14,042 nucleotides of DNA, from the NCBI GenBank assembly GCA_948960675.1, contig CARDPF010000049.1:1-14042 (forward strand), given 5' to 3'. How positions within the stretch are numbered: the stretch's first letter is position 1; each line of letters begins with the position of its first letter. A program made the position numbers and the translations under genes. Under the pieces are notes generated by a model that saw only the letters and a program-made list of their open reading frames with translations, did not search any database and was not told the origin of the DNA. Below, one piece after another: positions 1-8,087 of this stretch. This DNA comes from an uncultured Eisenbergiella sp. (GTDB lineage Bacteria; Bacillota; Clostridia; Lachnospirales; Lachnospiraceae).

Positions 1-1
1 G

Positions 2-859
2 GCAATCGTATCGCTGGTTTTGAATGTGTCTGGAAATTACCTTCTGATAGAAGGGCATTTGGGATTTCCGGCCATGGGGGTGGAGGGAGCGGCCCTTTCT
101 ACCCTGATTGCAAGGATGGGGGAATTCGTTTTAATAGGGTATTATGTATATTTTAAAGAGGACAAGATTGTAATCCGTATAAAAAAGATGCTTAAGCTGG
201 ACAAGAGCCTTTGCAGGGTCTTTTTTGCAACCAGTATTCCGGTCATTTGTAATGAAATGTTCTGGGGGCTTGGGGTGTCGGCGCAGGCAATTGTGCTGGG
301 CAGGCTTGGAAACGAAGTGGTTTCTGCCAACAGTGTGGGAGGATCCGTGACACAGATGGCGTCTGTGATCTGTCAGGGAGTATCGGCGGCAGCCTGCGTC
401 ATTATCGGAAACACCATCGGCGCCGAGGATTATGGGACAATTCCTTTTCTTAAGAAATATTTTCAGCGGCTGGCGGTGATCATGGGGGTGGTATCCAGCA
501 CCCTGGTAGTACTTCTTATTCCTTTTGTGCCTTCCATCTACCATATAGAAGGACAGACCATGGATTACTGCAGGCAGCTGTTATATGTGAATGCGTTTAT
601 CCTGCCGTTTATGGAACTGCAGTCCACCAATATGATGGGGATTTTGCGGGGGGCGGGGGATGTAAAATTCCAGATGGCCAATGACCTGGTGTTTTTATGG
701 GGGCTCACCGTCCCGCTGGGATTTATCAGCGCCTTTGTCTTTCGGGCGCCGGTGGCTGTGGTATACGGCTGCCTCAAATGTGATCAGGTGATCAAGGTTT
801 TTACCAGTGAATGGCGGCTCCGGAAAGGAAATTGGATCCATAATATGAATCAAAAATAA
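2..859 (+). CDS. MATE family efflux transporter, C-terminal part (5' end outside window)
   Basis: The reading frame is open from the first bases of the window, so the true start lies upstream; 285 residues are visible against about 450 for a full MATE protein. MATE proteins are inner-membrane exporters driven by Na+ or H+ gradients and built from two six-helix halves. What is seen: long hydrophobic segments separated by short basic loops, a Gly/Ala-rich helix (GVEGAALST, visible residues 26-34), the start of the second MatE repeat with its Pro and Glu in SIPVICNEMFW (about residues 79-89), and a later GNTIGAEDY turn. The tail is short and polar. The ROK kinase gene starts 17 bases after the stop, which suggests co-transcription. 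The exported substrate cannot be told; drug efflux is the family default, but export of a metabolite of the neighbouring sugar pathway is possible. The family call is firm and the role is not. Confidence 0.88.
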   Translation, partial: AIVSLVLNVSGNYLLIEGHLGFPAMGVEGAALSTLIARMGEFVLIGYYVYFKEDKIVIRIKKMLKLDKSLCRVFFATSIPVICNEMFWGLGVSAQAIVLGRLGNEVVSANSVGGSVTQMASVICQGVSAAACVIIGNTIGAEDYGTIPFLKKYFQRLAVIMGVVSSTLVVLLIPFVPSIYHIEGQTMDYCRQLLYVNAFILPFMELQSTNMMGILRGAGDVKFQMANDLVFLWGLTVPLGFISAFVFRAPVAVVYGCLKCDQVIKVFTSEWRLRKGNWIHNMNQK

Positions 860-876
860 GAGAAAAAGGGTGACGT

Positions 877-1806
877 ATGAAAAGTTGTATTGCGGTTGAT
901 ATCGGCGGAACCAAAATGATTGTCGCCGAGGTCCAAGAGGACGGATCGATTGTGCAGATGATGCGGTTTCCTACGGGAACCATCCCAAAAGAAGAGAAGA
1001 TGAAAAACCTCATTGCGGGAATAAAAGCATACGAGAAAGAAGTGGGCTGGGAGGGGGGAGCCCGTCCCTTTCAGATGGGAATTGGGATCAATGGCATTAT
1101 TGATCCCCAAAAAGGACTGTGGAAAAAAATGGGCGCACAGGACACAGAAGTGGAAGTGCGCGCTTGTATGGAGAGGGAATTTGGCGTAAAGTGTTATATA
1201 GATAACGATGTGAAGTGTACGGTTATTGCGGAGAACCTTTTTGGCGCCGGAAAGGGATGCCGGGATATGGTCTATATCAATGTGGGAACCGGGCTGGCTG
1301 CGGGAATCATCGCCGGAGGAAAACTGATACGGGGATCGGACGGCTTTGCCGGGGAAGTGGGTTTTATGAATTTTACCGCAGGCGAGGGGATACATATTGA
1401 GATGCTGGCATCCGGGATGGGCATGGATTATCAGGTAAAAAACTTCCTATCCCGGTACCCGGATTCCTTGCTGAAAGAAAAGGCGGACGCAGGCGTAACA
1501 GGATGGGATGTCTTTCGGGCGGCGGATCAGGGGGATGAACTGGCAGGGAAAATACTGGAGAACATGGTGAGAATGAACGGCCTTTTGATCTCCAATTTAA
1601 CCTGTGTCCTGTCCCCGGAGATTGTGGTTCTGGGAGGCGGGCTGATTACCAACGGACGCCTGCTTGGAAAAATCAAGGACGCGGTGCTGCAAAAGGCCAA
1701 AAAGCATTTGGAAAAAGGGATTGTGTTGACAAAACTGAACCCGGATTATGCAGGGCTGATGGGCGCTGCAGCCATCGGTCTGGGATATCAGGAACAGTAT
1801 TTTTAA
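877..1806 (+). CDS. ROK family sugar kinase, lacking the usual zinc motif
   Basis: 309 residues, the normal length for a ROK (repressor/ORF/kinase) kinase without a DNA-binding domain. It probably phosphorylates a hexose or amino sugar in the cytoplasm using ATP. Seen: the N-terminal phosphate loop DIGGTK at residues 8-13; the sugar-binding/catalytic segment YIDNDVK, with D111 at the catalytic Asp position; the second phosphate loop NVGTGL (135-140); GFAGEVGF (156-163); and an adenosine-type loop VLGGGL (251-256). Odd: the family's Cys-rich zinc site (CxCGxxGCxE) and the His of GExGH are missing. F163 replaces the His, and residues 166-175 contain no Cys although the Glu is kept. There is no N-terminal helix-turn-helix, so it is not a NagC/XylR-type repressor. 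The start is an ATG preceded by AAAAAGGG about 6 bases away. The SIS gene follows 19 bases after the stop. Glucokinase, glucosamine kinase and allokinase are all possible; context makes me favour a sugar released by the GH9 enzyme. Confidence 0.9.
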   Translation: MKSCIAVDIGGTKMIVAEVQEDGSIVQMMRFPTGTIPKEEKMKNLIAGIKAYEKEVGWEGGARPFQMGIGINGIIDPQKGLWKKMGAQDTEVEVRACMEREFGVKCYIDNDVKCTVIAENLFGAGKGCRDMVYINVGTGLAAGIIAGGKLIRGSDGFAGEVGFMNFTAGEGIHIEMLASGMGMDYQVKNFLSRYPDSLLKEKADAGVTGWDVFRAADQGDELAGKILENMVRMNGLLISNLTCVLSPEIVVLGGGLITNGRLLGKIKDAVLQKAKKHLEKGIVLTKLNPDYAGLMGAAAIGLGYQEQYF

Positions 1807-1825
1807 AAAAGGAGAGAGGAAAAAT

Positions 1826-2893
1826 ATGGTAACATTACTGGATTGCATTGAGAGAATTCCTTCGGTCATTGAAAACATACTGCAAAAGCAGGAGGAGGCC
1901 TTTGCACCTTTTATGGCTTATGTGAAGGGGAAAACGGCGCAGATTGACGAGATTGTATTTATTGGTTCCGGTACCTCCAATACGGTGGCGATGACTTCCT
2001 GGCCCTTCGTGGAGAAGGTGTCTGGGATTCGCACAAAAGTGGTGCTTCCCAACGACTATATCAGGGAGGGCAGCGTGTATAACCCCCATGCGCTGCATGT
2101 GTTTACGTCCCAGACGGGAACCTCAAAAGTGGTATGCAAAGTGATGGAAAAGCTGAGTGCCAAAGGATATCTGTGCGTCAGCATGACGGAGGCGGATACC
2201 ACCGTGCTGGCAAAGAACTCCCCCTCCCATATCTGCTTAAACTGTGGGAAGGAGGAGTACGGCCAGCGCACCATCGGTTATACGGCCAGCGTGCTGAACC
2301 ATATGCTGCTGGCGCTTAGGCTGGGACTGGCCAAGGGAACGATCAGCCGGCAGCAGTATGAAGCTTATCAGGCGGATGTTGCGAAGGTGCCGGACAGCCA
2401 CCGGGTTATCACGGAGCAGACAAAGGTATGGTATAAACAAAACCAGCGGCAGCTGATGCGCTCCAGATGCATTGTCTTTACGGGTGCAGGGAGCCTTTAC
2501 GGGGTGGCGCTGGAGGCTGCAGTGAAATTCTGGGAGATGCCCCAGGTGATCTCCATGGGTTATGAACTGGAGGAGGGACTGCATGGCCCGAATTACGGGT
2601 ATGATTATCCCCATTGCGTGATCGTGTTAAACGACGGGGGGGAAGAGTCGGATAAGGCCCTGTCCCTAGCGCGCTATATGAAGGAAGTTTTCCACAACGG
2701 ACTGGCTGTGGGTACTGTAGTGGTGGATGACAGGGATCTGAAGCTGGATATAAAAAGCGGAGAGTTTGCCTGTCTGGAGTTTTCCGCAGTGCATCAGGTG
2801 ACGGCCTACCTGCTCACCCAAGACGGCGGGAGGGATCTGACCAAACGTGCGGACCACAGTGTGATGAACAGTTATTTTAAAACCCACGGATGA
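1826..2893 (+). CDS. Double-SIS sugar-phosphate isomerase/deaminase (GlmS-isomerase-like, no glutaminase domain)
   Basis: 355 residues with two SIS domains (about 35-170 and 205-330), like the isomerase half of GlmS and the AgaS, NagB-II and FrlB proteins. It would act in the cytoplasm on an amino- or aminated-sugar phosphate. Seen: GSGTS (47-51), then SQTGTS (95-100) at the place of the GlmS phosphate-binding SQSGET loop. Aligning by eye to E. coli GlmS, K234 and E237 fall on K485/E488, H253 of HGP lies exactly 16 residues after E237 as H504 does after E488, and K340 in RDLTK falls on K603. So the ring-opening and enolisation residues appear intact. There is no N-terminal Cys glutaminase domain, so it cannot make glucosamine-6-phosphate from glutamine; deamination toward fructose-6-phosphate or a deglycase reaction is more likely. 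The RBS is strong (AAGGAGAGAGG). It lies between the ROK kinase (19-base gap) and GH9 (18-base gap), which fits a shared catabolic pathway. Exact substrate unknown. Confidence 0.87.
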   Translation: MVTLLDCIERIPSVIENILQKQEEAFAPFMAYVKGKTAQIDEIVFIGSGTSNTVAMTSWPFVEKVSGIRTKVVLPNDYIREGSVYNPHALHVFTSQTGTSKVVCKVMEKLSAKGYLCVSMTEADTTVLAKNSPSHICLNCGKEEYGQRTIGYTASVLNHMLLALRLGLAKGTISRQQYEAYQADVAKVPDSHRVITEQTKVWYKQNQRQLMRSRCIVFTGAGSLYGVALEAAVKFWEMPQVISMGYELEEGLHGPNYGYDYPHCVIVLNDGGEESDKALSLARYMKEVFHNGLAVGTVVVDDRDLKLDIKSGEFACLEFSAVHQVTAYLLTQDGGRDLTKRADHSVMNSYFKTHG

Positions 2894-2911
2894 GATTGGA
2901 AAGGAGTATTC

Positions 2912-5272
2912 ATGCTTGAGACATTTCGAAAAGAGTTGGTGCAGTCCGGTTATATTCATTCCCCCCTGCCTCTTCACAGGGAGCGGTCCCTGGAGGCAGA
3001 GCGGGAGAAAAAAGAGGTACTGAAAAGAAAAGCGGTCTGGAAAGAGGGCCCCTATTCCCCGGTGCAGTCCGGAATCGGGGAAATGGAAACGGTTGGGGGC
3101 CTGGGACGTGAGGGTGGGGACGTGATCCGCGTCACACTCCCCACCAGCCGCAAGGGTGTTGTCTATGAGGGAAAGGGCCGGGAACTGTTCAAATGTACAC
3201 TTGCCTTCCCGGTTCCCCGTGAAAACTGGGAAGCATATAACAGGCTTTCTTTCTGGGTCAAACCGGACTGCAAGGGAAGCCATAGCGTGCATTTTCGGGT
3301 TCATATGAGAAACGAGGGGAAATTCCCCATTCCGGATCCTTATGGGAGGGAAGGACAGCATCTGGTCAATCTGGTCAATCATGAGTGGAATCAGGTAATC
3401 TGGGAATTTGCGGCGCTGCCCAGGGATTGCGTTACGCAGATGAGCATTACGATGGATGCGGACGGACAGGATACCTCCACAGGCCCACAGCATTTGTATG
3501 ATTTTGAGGCCTTTGAACTTGAACTGGTGGAAAAAGCGGAGAAGGAGAAAGGGTGGACCTGTGAGGAAGGCCGTATTGCCTATTCCATGTCGGGGTATCA
3601 CTGCAATACCAAAAAGACAGCAATTGCAAACACAGGGGAAGACAAATTCTGTGTTCTGGATGATGCAGGCAACGCGGTATTGTCCAAGGCCGTCACAAAG
3701 ATAAAGGATAAGCGGGGCTATTTTGAGATTTTGGATTTTACGCAGATAAGCAGGCCCGGATTTTACCGGCTGCAGATCGGGAAAAGTACCACGGCGGCTT
3801 TTGAGATCGGCGAAAAGGTGATGGAGGGCGTGATCTGGAAGGCCCTGAATTTCATCTTTTGTGAAAGATGCGGGTATCCGGTGCCCGGCAAGCACGGAAA
3901 GTGCCATACGGATGTGTACGCTGAGCATGACGGGGTCATTCTTTCTTTTGGGGGAGGCTGGCATGATGCGGGGGATATGTCCCAGCAGATGCTCCAGACG
4001 GCCGAGGTAGCGCAGGAACTTTTGGAACTGGCAGGGCGCGTGAAGGATGATCCTCTTTTGTATCACCGGTTGATGGAGGAAGGTCTCTGGGGCTTGGAAT
4101 TTACCCTAAAGAGCCGGTTTGGGGACGGATACCGTGCCAGCAGCGTAGGGCTTGGCGTCTGGAGTGACGGACTGATCGGCAACGAGGATGACGTGAAGAC
4201 CCGGGTGCATAACCAGGCTTTTCAGAACTATTTCTGTGCGGCGGTGGAAGCCCAGGCGGCCCTTGCCTTTCGGGAATTCGATCCTGACTTATCATGGAAG
4301 TGTGTGCAGACGGCCAGGGAGGATTACCGGTTTGCAAAAGCCCGTTTTGAGGAAAAGGGAATGGAACGGCCGATTATGTGGGAACACACCTTAAACAGCG
4401 GTCTTTCCCAATACTATGCCGCAGCGGTGTGGGCGCTTGCATCCATCTGCCAGTATGAGCGTGACGAGGTATTGGAGAAGGAAGCCAAAGAAATCGGCGA
4501 AAAGCTGATGCTGTGTCAGGAAACCGGAACGGAAGGGGTTCCGATGAAAGGCTTCTTCTACCGGGATGAAACGCACCGGGCAATCGTACATTTCACGCAT
4601 CAGGGAAGGGATCACTCCTTTGTGCAGGCGCTGGAAGCACTGTGCAGGGCGTTTCCGGACGCGGAGGAGAAAAGCGCGTGGGAAAACAGCATGAAGCTTT
4701 ACGGGGAGTATATCAAAGAACTGTTTGGGATGGCGGCGCCCTATGGAATGCTGCCGGCGGGCATACATTCCATGACAGAGACAGAGGATGAGGAAACCTT
4801 TGGGCTGCTGCATCTTCTGGTGGATTATCAGACGGAAAAGGACAATTATGAGAAACAGCTGAAAGCGGGAATTGATCTGGGAGGCGGATATTATGTGAGA
4901 ATGTTCCCGGTATGGTTCTCCTTCCGCGGAAACGCGGCGGTGCTGCTGGCCATGGCTAAGGGCGCGGCGATTGTGGGAAGGTATTTTGGGGATGAGAAGC
5001 TAAAAGAGATTGCCCTGGAACAGCTTTACTGGATGTCCGGCAAGAATCCTTTCTGCCAGTCTTTGATCTACGGGGAAGGGGAACGGTATGCGCAGCAGGA
5101 CGCCAACTATCCGGGGGAAATGACGGGAGAGATGCCTGTGGGTATTGAGACGCTGGAAAATGAGGATGAGCCCTACTGGCCCTCCGGCAACAATGCCACC
5201 TACAAGGAAGTGTGGCTAACCCCGGCAGGACGCTGGCTTTCCGTGGCGGCGGAGCTTTATCCGCAAATGTAG
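2912..5272 (+). CDS. Glycoside hydrolase family 9 enzyme, cytoplasmic, with N-terminal beta-sandwich module
   Basis: 786 residues. The start ATG follows AAAGGAG by about 7 bases. The N-terminus is charged and has no signal peptide, so the enzyme should act inside the cell on imported oligosaccharides. Layout: residues 1-60 polar; about 65-207 a beta-rich stretch (RLSFWVKPDC, then EWNQVIWEF, then YDFEAFELELV) that resembles a galactose-binding-like sandwich; about 220-300 the Ig-like domain typical of CelD-type GH9 enzymes (IAYSMSGYH, then PGFYRLQIG); about 305-786 the alpha6/alpha6 catalytic barrel. The catalytic Asp motif GGWHDAGD is at 348-355, with D352 and D355 as the expected water-activating pair, and the general acid is probably E766 in YKEVWL near the C-terminus, after SGKNPF (709-714). 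The family's HHR segment is not recognisable, hinting at altered specificity. GH9 includes endoglucanases, exo-glucosidases and exo-beta-glucosaminidases; with a kinase and SIS enzyme beside it and no export signal, an exo-acting enzyme is the better guess. Family call firm, substrate open. Confidence 0.88.
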   Translation: MLETFRKELVQSGYIHSPLPLHRERSLEAEREKKEVLKRKAVWKEGPYSPVQSGIGEMETVGGLGREGGDVIRVTLPTSRKGVVYEGKGRELFKCTLAFPVPRENWEAYNRLSFWVKPDCKGSHSVHFRVHMRNEGKFPIPDPYGREGQHLVNLVNHEWNQVIWEFAALPRDCVTQMSITMDADGQDTSTGPQHLYDFEAFELELVEKAEKEKGWTCEEGRIAYSMSGYHCNTKKTAIANTGEDKFCVLDDAGNAVLSKAVTKIKDKRGYFEILDFTQISRPGFYRLQIGKSTTAAFEIGEKVMEGVIWKALNFIFCERCGYPVPGKHGKCHTDVYAEHDGVILSFGGGWHDAGDMSQQMLQTAEVAQELLELAGRVKDDPLLYHRLMEEGLWGLEFTLKSRFGDGYRASSVGLGVWSDGLIGNEDDVKTRVHNQAFQNYFCAAVEAQAALAFREFDPDLSWKCVQTAREDYRFAKARFEEKGMERPIMWEHTLNSGLSQYYAAAVWALASICQYERDEVLEKEAKEIGEKLMLCQETGTEGVPMKGFFYRDETHRAIVHFTHQGRDHSFVQALEALCRAFPDAEEKSAWENSMKLYGEYIKELFGMAAPYGMLPAGIHSMTETEDEETFGLLHLLVDYQTEKDNYEKQLKAGIDLGGGYYVRMFPVWFSFRGNAAVLLAMAKGAAIVGRYFGDEKLKEIALEQLYWMSGKNPFCQSLIYGEGERYAQQDANYPGEMTGEMPVGIETLENEDEPYWPSGNNATYKEVWLTPAGRWLSVAAELYPQM

Positions 5273-5346
5273 TTTTGTGGCAACCATTTAGCCATAACAC
5301 TGCGAAGCCAAAACGCAAAAATATTGTGGAAGAATTTGAGGATTTG

Positions 5347-5355
5347 TGCTATCAT
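5347..5355 (+). promoter_or_regulatory. Candidate extended -10 element upstream of mutS
   Basis: TGCTATCAT reads as an extended -10 box (TGn plus TATCAT at 5350-5355) in the 163-base gap before mutS, the obvious place for a promoter of the mutS-mutL-miaA run. The nearest -35-like hexamer, TTGTGG at 5324-5329, lies 20 bases upstream, which is longer than the ideal 17, so the call leans on the TGn extension. Transcription would start near 5361-5363, inside the hairpin that follows. Moderate to low certainty. Confidence 0.4.
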
Positions 5356-5356
5356 A

Positions 5357-5392
5357 GAGAGCGGGTATGCCATAAAAAGCATATCCGCTCTT
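5357..5392 (+). terminator. Strong hairpin between GH9 and mutS (terminator or leader stem)
   Basis: AGAGCGGGTATGC (5358-5370) pairs with GCATATCCGCTCT (5379-5391) over 13 positions with a single G-U pair, around the 8-base loop CATAAAAA; a further G-U pair extends it by one. The stem is followed by TTATATTT, a broken T-rich run, so it could act as a modest intrinsic terminator for the upstream sugar genes, 84 bases after the GH9 stop. The 7-T run at 5404-5412 is too far from the stem to serve as its tract. Because the candidate -10 box ends two bases before the stem, it may instead form the very 5' end of the mutS transcript. The hairpin is plain to see; its role is inferred. Confidence 0.5.
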
Positions 5393-5435
5393 ATATTTGA
5401 AGCTGTTTTTTTAAGAAGGACGAAGGAGAAAACCC

Positions 5436-8087
5436 ATGACAGAAATGACTCCCATGATGCAGCAGTATATGGAGACGAAAAAGCAGTATCCGGACTGCAT
5501 TTTATTTTACAGGCTGGGAGATTTTTATGAAATGTTTTTTGAGGATGCGCTTACGGCGTCCAAGGAACTGGAAATTACGTTAACCGGGAAAAACTGCGGG
5601 TTAGAGGAACGGGCGCCCATGTGCGGCGTTCCTTACCATGCCGTGGAAGGGTATTTGACCAGACTGGTTTCCAAGGGCTACAAGGTGGCCATCTGCGAGC
5701 AGGTGGAAGATCCCAAGCTGGCCAAGGGGCTGGTAAAGCGGGACGTGGTGCGGATTGTGACGCCGGGCACCAATTTAAACACACAGGCGTTGGAGGAATC
5801 CCGCAACAATTACCTGATGTGCATCGCCTGGTTTTCGGAAAAAGCGGGGATTTCCGTGGCGGACGTCACCACCGGGGATTATTATGTGACCGAGGTGGAG
5901 GAGGCCAGAAAGCTTTTGGACGAGATCAACAAATACCGCCCTTCCGAAATTGTCTGTAACGACGCCTTTTTGGTGAGCGGCATGGATCTGGAGGATTTGC
6001 GGGAGCGGCTGTCCGTCACTGTTTATTCCCTGGAGGCCCATTATTTTGACGAGGATTTGTGCCGCAATTGCTTAAAAAAACACTTTGGTGTTTCTACGCT
6101 GGCTGGACTTGGGGTGGAAGAGTTCCAGAGCGGGCTGGTGGCGGCCGGGGGACTTTTGCAATACCTTTACGATACCCAGAAAACGCCGCTGGCACATTTT
6201 ACCCATCTGACGCCCTATCTGACCAGCCGGTTTATGCTGCTGGATTCCTCCACAAGGCGGAACCTGGAACTGACGGAGACGTTGCGGGAAAAGCAAAAGC
6301 GCGGTTCCCTTTTGTGGGTGCTGGATAAGACGAAAACGGCCATGGGGGCCAGGACGCTGCGCAGCTACATCGAACAGCCCCTGGTCGAAAAAGAGGAGAT
6401 GGAGGGCAGGCTGGATGCGGTGGAGGAGTTGACCGCACAGCCGATGCTCCGGGATGAACTGCGGGAGTATTTAAATCCCATTTATGACATGGAACGGCTG
6501 CTGGGAAAGGTCAGCTATAAAACTGCCAATCCCAGGGATCTGCTGGCGTTTGCGGGATCCATGGAAATGATTCCCCCCATCAAGACGCTGCTTTTGGACA
6601 GTAAGGCCGTGCAGCTTAGAAAGATTGAGGAGGAACTGGACGGGCTGGCTGATCTGCGGGAACTGATCACACAGGCGATTACGGAAGAACCGCCCGTTGG
6701 TATCCGGGAGGGCGGTATCATCCGGACCGGTTTTGACCAGACCATCGACCAGCTGCGCAATGCCAAGACGGAGGGGAAAAACTGGCTTACCCAGCTGGAG
6801 GAGACGGAGCGGGAGAGGACCGGCATCAAGAACCTCCGGATTAAATACAACAAGGTGTTTGGCTATTACCTGGAAGTTACCAATTCCTACAGGGAACTGG
6901 TACCGCAGGAGTACATGCGCAAGCAGACGCTGGCAAATGCGGAACGCTATACCACCCCCCGCCTAAAGGAACTGGAGGACATGATCTTAAATGCGGAGGA
7001 TAAGCTGACGGCGCTGGAATATGACAAATTCTGCGAGGTGCGGGACGCCATTGCGGCCCAGATTGAACGGATCCAGCGGACGGCCAAAGCTGTGGCAAGA
7101 CTGGATGTGTTCGCCTCCCTCTCCCTGGTGGCGGAGCGGTATCATTACGTAAGGCCTGTGTTGAACGAGAAGGGCCGTATCGATATCAAGGACGGGCGGC
7201 ATCCGGTGGTGGAGCAGATGATCGAACATGACATGTTCATTGCAAACGATACGTTTCTGGACAACCAAAAGCACTGTATTGCCGTGATTACGGGGCCGAA
7301 CATGGCCGGAAAATCCACTTATATGCGGCAGGCGGCGCTGATTGTTTTGATGGCCCAGATCGGCAGCTTTGTCCCGGCAAAGTCGGCGGATATCGGGATT
7401 GTGGACCGGATTTTCACCCGTGTGGGGGCTTCCGACGATCTGGCCAGCGGCCAGTCCACCTTCATGGTGGAGATGAACGAGGTGGCCAATATTTTGCGCA
7501 ACGCCACGTCCAGAAGCCTTCTGGTTTTGGATGAAATCGGGAGGGGAACCTCGACCTTTGACGGGCTTTCCATTGCCTGGGCGGTGATCGAGCATATCAG
7601 CAACCGCAAATTTTTGGGGGCAAAAACCCTGTTTGCCACCCATTATCATGAACTGACGGAACTGGAGGGCAAAATCGGCAACGTCCATAACTATTGCATT
7701 GCCGTGCGGGAAAAGGGGGATGACATTGTCTTTTTGCGCAAGATCGTGAAAGGCGGTGCGGACAGAAGCTACGGAATCCAGGTGGCGAAGCTGGCCGGGG
7801 TGCCGGATATGGTGATCGACCGGGCAAAGGAGATTGCGGACCAGCTTTCGGACAACGATATCACGGAAAAAGTGCAGGGCATCTCGGTGGATGTGGAAGG
7901 CAGCGCCAAAAAACAAAAGCATTACGACGAGGTGGATTTGGAACAGATTTCCCTGTTCGACACCGTAAAGGACGAGGATGTGCTGGAGGAACTTAAAACC
8001 GTTGAAATCAGTACCATGACGCCGCTGGATGCGCTCAATACACTTTACCGGCTGCAGAATAAGCTGAAAAACAGATGGGGAAGCTGA
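5436..8087 (+). CDS. mutS: DNA mismatch repair protein MutS
   Basis: 883 residues, slightly longer than the roughly 855 of the E. coli and B. subtilis proteins. MutS scans DNA for mismatches and small loops and recruits MutL in an ATP-dependent way. Seen: the mismatch-reading Phe-x-Glu motif in GDFYEMFF (F30, E32); connector and lever regions; the clamp segment about 410-540; Walker A GPNMAGKST at 620-628; Walker B VLDEIG with D699 and E700; the signature loop GRGTSTFDG (702-710); and ATHYHEL. Near the C-terminus QISLF (837-841) matches the beta-clamp-binding pentapeptide, where B. subtilis MutS has its own such motif, followed by the conserved MTPLDALNTLYRLQ tail. The ATG sits 6-8 bases after GAAGGAG. 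mutL begins 13 bases after the stop, so the two should be co-transcribed. No inactivating change was seen. Confidence 0.98.
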   Translation: MTEMTPMMQQYMETKKQYPDCILFYRLGDFYEMFFEDALTASKELEITLTGKNCGLEERAPMCGVPYHAVEGYLTRLVSKGYKVAICEQVEDPKLAKGLVKRDVVRIVTPGTNLNTQALEESRNNYLMCIAWFSEKAGISVADVTTGDYYVTEVEEARKLLDEINKYRPSEIVCNDAFLVSGMDLEDLRERLSVTVYSLEAHYFDEDLCRNCLKKHFGVSTLAGLGVEEFQSGLVAAGGLLQYLYDTQKTPLAHFTHLTPYLTSRFMLLDSSTRRNLELTETLREKQKRGSLLWVLDKTKTAMGARTLRSYIEQPLVEKEEMEGRLDAVEELTAQPMLRDELREYLNPIYDMERLLGKVSYKTANPRDLLAFAGSMEMIPPIKTLLLDSKAVQLRKIEEELDGLADLRELITQAITEEPPVGIREGGIIRTGFDQTIDQLRNAKTEGKNWLTQLEETERERTGIKNLRIKYNKVFGYYLEVTNSYRELVPQEYMRKQTLANAERYTTPRLKELEDMILNAEDKLTALEYDKFCEVRDAIAAQIERIQRTAKAVARLDVFASLSLVAERYHYVRPVLNEKGRIDIKDGRHPVVEQMIEHDMFIANDTFLDNQKHCIAVITGPNMAGKSTYMRQAALIVLMAQIGSFVPAKSADIGIVDRIFTRVGASDDLASGQSTFMVEMNEVANILRNATSRSLLVLDEIGRGTSTFDGLSIAWAVIEHISNRKFLGAKTLFATHYHELTELEGKIGNVHNYCIAVREKGDDIVFLRKIVKGGADRSYGIQVAKLAGVPDMVIDRAKEIADQLSDNDITEKVQGISVDVEGSAKKQKHYDEVDLEQISLFDTVKDEDVLEELKTVEISTMTPLDALNTLYRLQNKLKNRWGS

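Noticed and set aside
3362..3379. Tandem 9-base repeat CTGGTCAAT in the GH9 gene
   Set aside because: Two copies only, in frame, encoding LVNLVN; probably chance or a small in-frame duplication without wider meaning.
2666..4066. 466-codon open frame on the - strand opposite the SIS and GH9 genes
   Set aside because: It lies wholly antisense to two clear genes, its translation (rich in His, Pro, Arg) shows no recognisable motif, and it is most simply a by-product of codon bias on the other strand.
5272..5314. Imperfect inverted repeat GTTTTGTGGC / GCCAAAAC just after the GH9 stop
   Set aside because: Only 8 pairs with a bulge and a 25-base loop, and no T tract follows; too weak to call a terminator.
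6987..7922. 311-codon open frame on the - strand opposite mutS
   Set aside because: Antisense shadow of the conserved MutS ATPase region; His-rich translation with no motif.
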